In this document: in pieces, positions 59,129 through 64,000 of the stretch
Numbering within the stretch: position 1 is the stretch's first letter
How the letters are laid out: each line of letters starts with the position of its first letter
DNA from: Frankia sp. QA3
Lineage (GTDB): Bacteria > Actinomycetota > Actinomycetes > Frankiales > Frankiaceae
Direction: 5' to 3'
DNA length: 64,000 nucleotides
NCBI RefSeq assembly: GCF_000262465.1
Contig: NZ_CM001489.1
Coordinates: 3,888,047 to 3,952,046, forward strand
Program-made: the position numbers and the translations under genes
Notes under the pieces: model-generated
The model's database searches: none
What the model was told of the DNA's origin: nothing
The model's input: only the letters and a program-made list of their open reading frames with translations

Positions 59129-61471
59129 ATGGGGGGCGCAGCCCTGACGGCGGCGGAGGCCCAGCTGATCCAGGGGCTGTTCGTCCCCCGGGAACGCTGG
59201 GGATGGGAGTTCGTCGACGGCGGCCCGCCGGCGCCGAGCCCGCTCGCCGACAAACGCCCCGTCTGGACGGAACCGGCACTGCCCGACCTGGCCGAGCTGG
59301 CCGCCCGGCGGGACCGGGCGATCCGGTCGCTGTGGACGCGGCTGCTGCTGCCCGTCGCCTTCGTCGTCTTCGGGGTGCTGCTGGCGTCCGAGGGCGGGCT
59401 GTTCTTCGTGCCGGCCGGGTTCGCCCTCGCGCTGCTCGCCGGCCTGCCCCCGCTGGCGCGCCACCGCCGGCTGGTCCGCGCCCGGCGCCGGGCGGCGACG
59501 GCGACGGCGACCGCCCGCGCCACGCACGAGCAGGCGGTGGTCTCCTGGCGGGCCGAGCTCGACGCGCACAACCGGGCCGACGAGCGTCGCCGGGAGGCCG
59601 CCAGCGCCTTCTTCCCCATCGTGACGCCGGCCGCGACGCCGCGGGTCGACGTCTTCGGCGGCGACGGCAACGGCTGGGCCAGCCTGCTGGCCACCGCCGG
59701 CTGCTCGGTGCTCACCGGCGGCACCGGCATCCTGCTGGTCGACCTCAGCGAGCGAACGGTCGGCGGCGGGCTGGCGCGGCTGGCCGGGCAGGCCCGCTGG
59801 CCCGTCGAGTCCTGGGACCTGCCCCGCCAGCTCGACGAGGTCGCGTTGCTCGACGGGCTCGGCCCACGGGAGACCGGCGAGCTCGTGGCGGACGCCTTCG
59901 GCCCGACCCGCGAGGGTGACCAGGACCATCACCGCCGGGCGCTGCACGCCGACCTCGTGAGCACGGTCGGTCAGGTCCTCGGCGAACGGCTGACCTTCCG
60001 CCGGCTCGCCGAGGGCCTGCGCGTGCTGGAAGGTCTCGACGACGGCACTGCGGCCGCGGCGTTGTCGACAGCCGAGGCCGGTGCGCTCGTCAGCCGGATG
60101 AACGCCTTCGGCCGCGGTGAGCGGATCCCCGACGAGCTGCGCTACCTGCGTTCCTCGCTGGAGGCTCTCTGCCCGCCGGGCGCCCCGGCCATGCCCCCGG
60201 ACCGGCCGGCGATCGTCGGCGCGCCCGGTGCCGGCGGCCTGCGGCGGCTGGCAGCGTGGTGGCCGGTCCAGGGGCTGCGGGTGGTGGCGACCTCCAGCCG
60301 CACGTCGTCGACGCATCACAAGGAGCTCGCCGACCGGCTCGTCATCCAGGCGGTACTCCACCAGCTCCGCCGCCGCGAGCTCGCCCCCGCGGCCGGGCGG
60401 GACATGCTGGTCGTCGCCGGAGCGGACCACCTCGGCCGGCCGGTGCTGGGGGGTCTCGCCCGGCACGCCGAGATCGCCGGGGTGCGCCTCGTGCTGCTCT
60501 TCGAGCGGCTCGCCGACGACGCCGAGCGGGTCCTGGGCAGCCAGGGCGGCTCGACGATCATCATGCGGCTCGGTAACGGCAAGGACGCGGCGACCGCGGC
60601 GGAGTTCATCGGCCGCGGTCACAAGTTCGTCCTGTCCCAGGTGACCACGCAGATCGGGCGTAGCTTCACGACGGGCGACAGCGACAGTGTCGGCTACTCC
60701 GACGGAACCTCCGACACCACCGGCACCAGCGGCGGGTCGGGCCGGACCTACGACGGCACCCGCCTGCTGCCCTGGCTGCAGAGCACCTCGACGAACACCG
60801 GCTGGCAGGAGTCCGTGACGACGTCGCGCTCGAAGACCTGGCAGCGCACGACGAACACCTCGGTCAGCGACTCGACGAACGACGGCAGCACCACGCAGCG
60901 GGTGTATGAGTTCCTCATCGAGCCCACCACCGTGCAGACCCTGCCCACCACCGCTTTCCTGCTGGTCAGCCCGGTCGACGGACCGGGTCGGGTGACACCG
61001 GGCGACTGCAACCCCGGCACCGTGCTGCTGCCCCGGGTCTCGCCGGTAGACCGTTGGTCGGCGGCCCGAGGCGGCTCGGGAGCCGCGGCCCCGGGGCCGG
61101 GTGTCCCGGCTCCGGACGCCGTCCCCCTGGCCGTGCCTCCCACGCCAGCGGCCCAGCTTCCGGTCGGTGGGCCGGCGGGCCGGACGGCCGGCGCCTGGCC
61201 GCGTCCGATCGAGACAGCTACGCCCGGCATCGGCCCGATCCATGCGGCGGCCGCGGAGGAGCTGGCCTACCGACTGAGCCCGCCCCCACGGCCCTCCCGC
61301 CCCGGCGGCTGGGTCCCGGCCGGGGAGCAGTCCGCGGCGGGGCCGTACCCGCAGGCCGAGGGCCCCGGGCGGCCAGTGGAGGACCCCGGGGCCTACGGGC
61401 AGCGTGCCGAGGGGAGGCCGCCGCGCAGGGGGCGGCGCCGCCTTGGCGGGCAGCCGCCGAACCCGGCATGA
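59129..61471 (+). CDS. Large membrane protein with P-loop-less ATPase-like core and Ser/Thr-rich insert
   Basis: A 780-aa protein from the ATG 59129. After ~65 residues two close helices follow (LLLPVAFVVFGVLLASEG, LFFVPAGFALALLAGLPPL). The next ~430 residues look like a conjugation/HerA-type ATPase fold: VDVFGGDGNGWASLL where Walker A would be but without GKT/S, DMLVVAGADHLGRPVL as a Walker B-like strand, and VRLVLLFERL then STIIMRLGNGKDAATAAEFIGRGHKFVLSQ. A ~95-residue Ser/Thr/Gly-rich stretch (TTGDSDSVGYSDGTSDTTGTSG) precedes a last conserved strand (RVYEFLIEPTTVQTLP). The tail is Pro/Gly-rich. It is probably a membrane anchor or coupling partner of the HerA-like ATPase. Confidence 0.75.
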   Translation: MGGAALTAAEAQLIQGLFVPRERWGWEFVDGGPPAPSPLADKRPVWTEPALPDLAELAARRDRAIRSLWTRLLLPVAFVVFGVLLASEGGLFFVPAGFALALLAGLPPLARHRRLVRARRRAATATATARATHEQAVVSWRAELDAHNRADERRREAASAFFPIVTPAATPRVDVFGGDGNGWASLLATAGCSVLTGGTGILLVDLSERTVGGGLARLAGQARWPVESWDLPRQLDEVALLDGLGPRETGELVADAFGPTREGDQDHHRRALHADLVSTVGQVLGERLTFRRLAEGLRVLEGLDDGTAAAALSTAEAGALVSRMNAFGRGERIPDELRYLRSSLEALCPPGAPAMPPDRPAIVGAPGAGGLRRLAAWWPVQGLRVVATSSRTSSTHHKELADRLVIQAVLHQLRRRELAPAAGRDMLVVAGADHLGRPVLGGLARHAEIAGVRLVLLFERLADDAERVLGSQGGSTIIMRLGNGKDAATAAEFIGRGHKFVLSQVTTQIGRSFTTGDSDSVGYSDGTSDTTGTSGGSGRTYDGTRLLPWLQSTSTNTGWQESVTTSRSKTWQRTTNTSVSDSTNDGSTTQRVYEFLIEPTTVQTLPTTAFLLVSPVDGPGRVTPGDCNPGTVLLPRVSPVDRWSAARGGSGAAAPGPGVPAPDAVPLAVPPTPAAQLPVGGPAGRTAGAWPRPIETATPGIGPIHAAAAEELAYRLSPPPRPSRPGGWVPAGEQSAAGPYPQAEGPGRPVEDPGAYGQRAEGRPPRRGRRRLGGQPPNPA

Positions 61472-61511
61472 CCGGCAAACACCACACGTAGTTATCCACA
61501 ATCAAAAAAAG

Positions 61512-62474
61512 ATGCTGGCCCAACGGAAGAACAACCGTCATCGTCTTCTCATGGCCCATAACCCTGGCCGACTCTCCTGGCAGGAGATCGCCACCACGCA
61601 GGCCGGTGTGATCACGATCCGCGACGCGGTCGCCGCCGGCATCACCCGTACCGAGATCCGCCGGCGGCTCAACGACGGCCGCTGGCGGCAGCCCTTCCGC
61701 GGCGTCCTGATCACCGACCTCACCCCCTCCGCCGGCACGCAGCATCTGTGGGCCGCCGTGCAGGCCATCGGCCCGGACGCGGTGCTCGCGGGCGGGTGCG
61801 CGGCGGCGCTCGCCGGACTGGTCGGCTACGACGCCCAGCCGGTGACGGTGCTCGTTCCGGCCGACCGCCGCGTCAGCGCCCCGCCGGGGGTACTGCTGCG
61901 CCACAGCGCCCGCCTGGAGATCACCGAGATCGACCCGCTGCGGCTGCCCCGGCGGACGACGCCGGCCCGGTCCGTGATCGACATGGCGGAGTGGGCGGCA
62001 TCCCGGGCGCTGGCGCAGGACCTCCTCGGCGACGCGGTACGCCAGCGCATCGTCACCATCCGCGGCCTTCGTGAGGCGCTGTCCCGCCGCGGCCCGATCA
62101 GCCGACGCACGCTGATCACCGAGACGCTTGATCGGCTGGGTGAGGACGCGCCGCACCTCACCGAGATCATGTTCCGCCGGATCGAGCGGCGCCGCGAGCT
62201 GCCCCCCGCCGGCTACGGGGTCGACGGTCCGGCCGACGAGCCGACGTCCCGGTTGACCGTGCGCTACGAGCCGTGGCGGGTGCGGGTCGAGATCGGGTCG
62301 GTCGTGGGCGAGTCGGTCACGCAGGGTGGTCACGGCCAGGACATCCTGGTCCGGTTGCCGGCACGCCTGCTGCGGACCGCACCGGACGACGCCGCCGCGA
62401 TCGTCGCCGGGGCCCTGCGCGAACGGGGCTGGGTGCCGCCGGCGGACCGCCCCCACCGGGCCCTGGCGTCCTGA
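61512..62474 (+). CDS. AbiEi-like winged-helix protein with nuclease-like C-terminus
   Basis: A 320-aa protein if started at the ATG 61512; an ATG at 61551 is the alternative, and neither has a clear ribosome site. Residues ~20-60 match the AbiEi N-terminal winged helix (QEIATTQAGVITIRDAVAAGITRTEIRRRL), followed by WRQPFRGVLI and a middle domain. The C-terminal ~90 residues have the fold pattern of the endonuclease-like domain seen in the gene at 30701, but with RVRVEIGSV instead of the ETDG-type acidic motif, so it is probably not a nuclease. No AbiEii partner gene is next to it, so a toxin-antitoxin role is unsupported; such orphans are common in actinobacteria. Confidence 0.75.
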   Translation: MLAQRKNNRHRLLMAHNPGRLSWQEIATTQAGVITIRDAVAAGITRTEIRRRLNDGRWRQPFRGVLITDLTPSAGTQHLWAAVQAIGPDAVLAGGCAAALAGLVGYDAQPVTVLVPADRRVSAPPGVLLRHSARLEITEIDPLRLPRRTTPARSVIDMAEWAASRALAQDLLGDAVRQRIVTIRGLREALSRRGPISRRTLITETLDRLGEDAPHLTEIMFRRIERRRELPPAGYGVDGPADEPTSRLTVRYEPWRVRVEIGSVVGESVTQGGHGQDILVRLPARLLRTAPDDAAAIVAGALRERGWVPPADRPHRALAS

Positions 62475-62543
62475 CGCGGCGACCGCCGCCGCAGGCGGAG
62501 GGGTTGGCGGCGGCCTGATCATGCCGTAACTTTGAGCGAACGT

Positions 62544-62641
62544 TGCGGGAGCTTCCACCCGAGGAGGCTGAGAGGGCGGCTGGGCAGGAGCCCGGCGCCG
62601 CCGACCGCCTGAACCTGTCCGGGTAATTCCGGCGTAGGGAG
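62544..62641 (+). ncRNA. TPP (thiamine pyrophosphate) riboswitch
   Basis: The THI-box landmarks are all present in order: CGGGAGC at 62546-62552, GGCTGAGAGG at 62566-62575, TGAACCTG and CCGGGTAATTCCGGCG at 62609-62634, then TAGGGAG. The last motif doubles as a ribosome site just before the ATG at 62644, so ligand binding would block translation. Downstream lies a probable thiamine-precursor ABC transporter. Confidence 0.95.
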
Positions 62642-62643
62642 TG

Positions 62644-62811
62644 ATGGCCGTGGCGCGTCCGGCTCCGATCGTCTCCATCCGCCGCCCGCGGGCGCCGCTG
62701 CGTCCGGCGGCGCTGGGCCATCCGTCGGCGCTGGGCCATCCGGCGCCGCCACACCGCCCGCCGGCACCGCCACCAAGCGCGATGGGTGCCGGCGGCGGGA
62801 CGGCGCACTAG
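62644..62811 (+). CDS. Possible leader peptide behind the TPP riboswitch, 55 aa
   Basis: The frame begins with the ATG right after the riboswitch's AGGGAG (GTG at 62641 is also in frame). It encodes an Arg/Pro/Ala-rich peptide with a repeated ALGHP motif and ends at the TAG 62809-62811. It matches no family and may be a leader peptide or the remains of a thiamine gene. The excellent ribosome site is part of the riboswitch, so translation is likely even if the peptide has no function. Confidence 0.4.
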   Translation: MAVARPAPIVSIRRPRAPLRPAALGHPSALGHPAPPHRPPAPPPSAMGAGGGTAH

Positions 62812-62841
62812 CGCCCCGCGCCGCCGGCCGCCGCGGTTCCC

Positions 62842-62878
62842 GGCCGACCGGCGGTGCGCCGTCCGTCCCCGGTCGGCC
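62842..62878. terminator. GC hairpin between leader frame and ABC gene
   Basis: A perfect 10-bp stem (GGCCGACCGG with its complement, 17-nt loop) lies 31 bp after the leader stop. It could be an attenuator or terminator in the leader. The rest of 62812-63190 shows no gene. Confidence 0.45.
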
Positions 62879-63003
62879 ACGTACCGTGCGGGACGGCGCT
62901 AGCCCGCCTGGCACCGCCTGCCAAGTGCCGACGGCTGCGACCGATGCCCGGCAGCGGCCCCGGATCATGACCGGCCAGTCCTACGCGCCAGGCCGGCGCC
63001 CGA

Positions 63004-63048
63004 CCGGTCCTCGTCGACCCGGTCCTCGTCCGATCGGTCCTCGTCCGA
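63004..63048. repeat. 15-bp tandem repeat, 3 units, in the ABC gene leader
   Basis: CCGGTCCTCGTCGAC, CCGGTCCTCGTCCGA and TCGGTCCTCGTCCGA follow each other about 160 bp upstream of the ABC ATPase start. Confidence 0.85.
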
Positions 63049-63205
63049 TCGGACGCCGCCGGACCGGCCCCGTCAGGCGTTCGCCGCCCGGCGGTCCGCA
63101 CCTGGCCGGTGACGCGCCCCCTGCGTGCCCCGTCGGACACGTGCTCGTAGCCGCCGCAGGACAGCACCAGCGCAGGAAGCAGCAGCGCAGGAAGGAGGAG
63201 AACTC

Positions 63206-64000
63206 GTGTTCGCCCGCCGATCGAGCCCGCGCACGGCCCTGCCGTCGTCCGATCCCCTCCAGCCGGTCGGGACGGGCGTCGAGCTCCGTGGGATCGCCAA
63301 GCGGTTCGGCGACACCACCGCGGTGGCCGGCGCGGACCTGTCCGTCCCCGCGCACAGCCGCCTGGGCATCGTCGGCCCGAGCGGGTGCGGCAAGTCGACC
63401 CTGCTGTCGATGATCTGCGGGTTGACCGACCCGGACGCCGGCGCCATCGACGTCCTCGGTGCCGCGGACGCGCCGGGCCGGCTGGCCCGCTGCGCCTGGA
63501 TGCCCCAGCGCGACCTGTTGCTGCCCTGGCGCGGGGTCCTCGCCAACGCCCGCATCCCGCTGGAGAACCAGGGGCTGTCCCGCCGGGAGGCGTCACGGCG
63601 CGTTCGGCCGCTGCTCGACCGGTTCGGCCTCGCCGAGTTCGCCGACCACCGGCCGGCGCAGCTTTCCGGCGGCATGCGCCAGCGGGTCTCGTTCCTGCGC
63701 ACGGTGGCTGCGGACAAGCCGGTGCTGTTGCTCGACGAGCCGTTCGGCGCCCTGGACTCGATCACCCGGGCGGACCTGCAGGACTGGCTGCGCGCGATGC
63801 TCGCCGACGAGCCCCGCACCGTCGTCCTCGTCACCCATGACGTCGAGGAGGCGCTGCTGCTGTGCGACCGGGTGGTGGTGATGTCGGCCCGCCCCGGCCG
63901 GATCGTCGCGTCGGTCGACGTGCCCCCCTACGCCGGCACCGGCGCCGCGGCCCGGCGGGCCCGCCTCGCCGATCCCGACTTCATCGCCCTGCGCGACACG
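63206..64000 (+). CDS. NitT/TauT-type ABC transporter ATPase, probable thiamine-precursor uptake (partial)
   Basis: The GTG at 63206 follows GAAGGAGGAG; the frame is open to the window end (265 codons so far). It has Walker A (VGPSGCGKSTLLSMI), Q-loop region (WMPQRDLLLPWR), signature LSGGMRQRVSFLRTV, Walker B VLLLDEPFGALDSITR and the His loop VLVTHDVEEAL, all of the SsuB/NrtD/ThiZ class. A TPP riboswitch upstream suggests uptake of thiamine or its pyrimidine precursor (ThiXYZ type) rather than sulfonate or nitrate. The permease and binding protein genes should lie just to the right of the window. Confidence 0.88.
   Translation, partial: MFARRSSPRTALPSSDPLQPVGTGVELRGIAKRFGDTTAVAGADLSVPAHSRLGIVGPSGCGKSTLLSMICGLTDPDAGAIDVLGAADAPGRLARCAWMPQRDLLLPWRGVLANARIPLENQGLSRREASRRVRPLLDRFGLAEFADHRPAQLSGGMRQRVSFLRTVAADKPVLLLDEPFGALDSITRADLQDWLRAMLADEPRTVVLVTHDVEEALLLCDRVVVMSARPGRIVASVDVPPYAGTGAAARRARLADPDFIALRDT

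Noticed and set aside
61404..61512. Upstream extension of the AbiEi-like gene
   Set aside because: The frame is open to 61404 but overlaps the end of the membrane protein gene and has no protein-like sequence before the ATG at 61512.

Overview
The window is about 64 kb of very GC-rich DNA with GTG and TTG starts, 1-14 bp gene overlaps, proline-rich linkers and actinobacterial families throughout (HelD, an Rv1747-like FHA-ABC transporter, LmeA/DUF2993, PknB-type kinase, GlxA-like copper oxidase, GPGG-type small membrane protein, short type GndA). This points to a filamentous high-GC actinomycete. A Frankia-like organism is my best guess, from gene style only. No rRNA, tRNA, CRISPR array or intact insertion sequence was found.

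Layout. 1-2.7 kb: end of a PepN-type aminopeptidase, then a small redox cluster (five-helix membrane protein, Rieske protein, FHA protein). 2.7-6.9 kb is a decay zone: a NAD(P)-binding protein with a central deletion, a MarR regulator, an rsgA remnant abutting a duplicated FHA-gene tail, a lipoprotein gene with an in-frame TGA, and a frameshifted RelE toxin behind a half-length antitoxin. 6.95-16.24 kb (minus strand) is a tight six-gene operon: Dol-P-sugar synthase fused to GtrA, secreted copper radical oxidase with three PA14 domains, membrane-anchored unknown, Sco copper chaperone, CslA-like GT2 and a GT39-like membrane glycosyltransferase. It looks like a surface-glycan system related to the Streptomyces cslA/glxA locus. 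16.8-23.9 kb: FAD/Fe-S oxidoreductase, HelD ATPase and HhH-GPD protein. 24.2-28 kb: Acg-like nitroreductase, acyl-CoA dehydrogenase and a three-repeat lipoprotein. 28.3-37.7 kb: Ser/Thr kinase with a beta-propeller, FHA-ABC transporter (a likely kinase target), LmeA-like protein and a divergent SDR. 37.8-42 kb: AGPS-like flavoprotein / TetR / GlpD-like block with a clear operator. 41.8-53.3 kb: unusual histidine kinase, a two-subunit acyl-CoA dehydrogenase, a second GlpD, a pyridine nucleotide-disulfide oxidoreductase, GndA and an L,D-transpeptidase.

53.7-61.5 kb starts with an IS607-type recombinase scar and holds a HerA/DUF87-type ATPase, a lipoprotein and a large membrane protein with a P-loop-less ATPase-like core and a Ser/Thr-rich insert. 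This three-gene set matches no named system I know and is the best candidate for undescribed biology. The window ends with an AbiEi-like gene and a TPP riboswitch ahead of a NitT/TauT-type ABC ATPase (probable thiamine-precursor uptake).

Two patterns run through the window. One is short GC-rich tandem repeats, many lying in frame inside coding sequences. The other is a family of REP-like palindromes with a GATCCGGAGGG-type stem (three copies).
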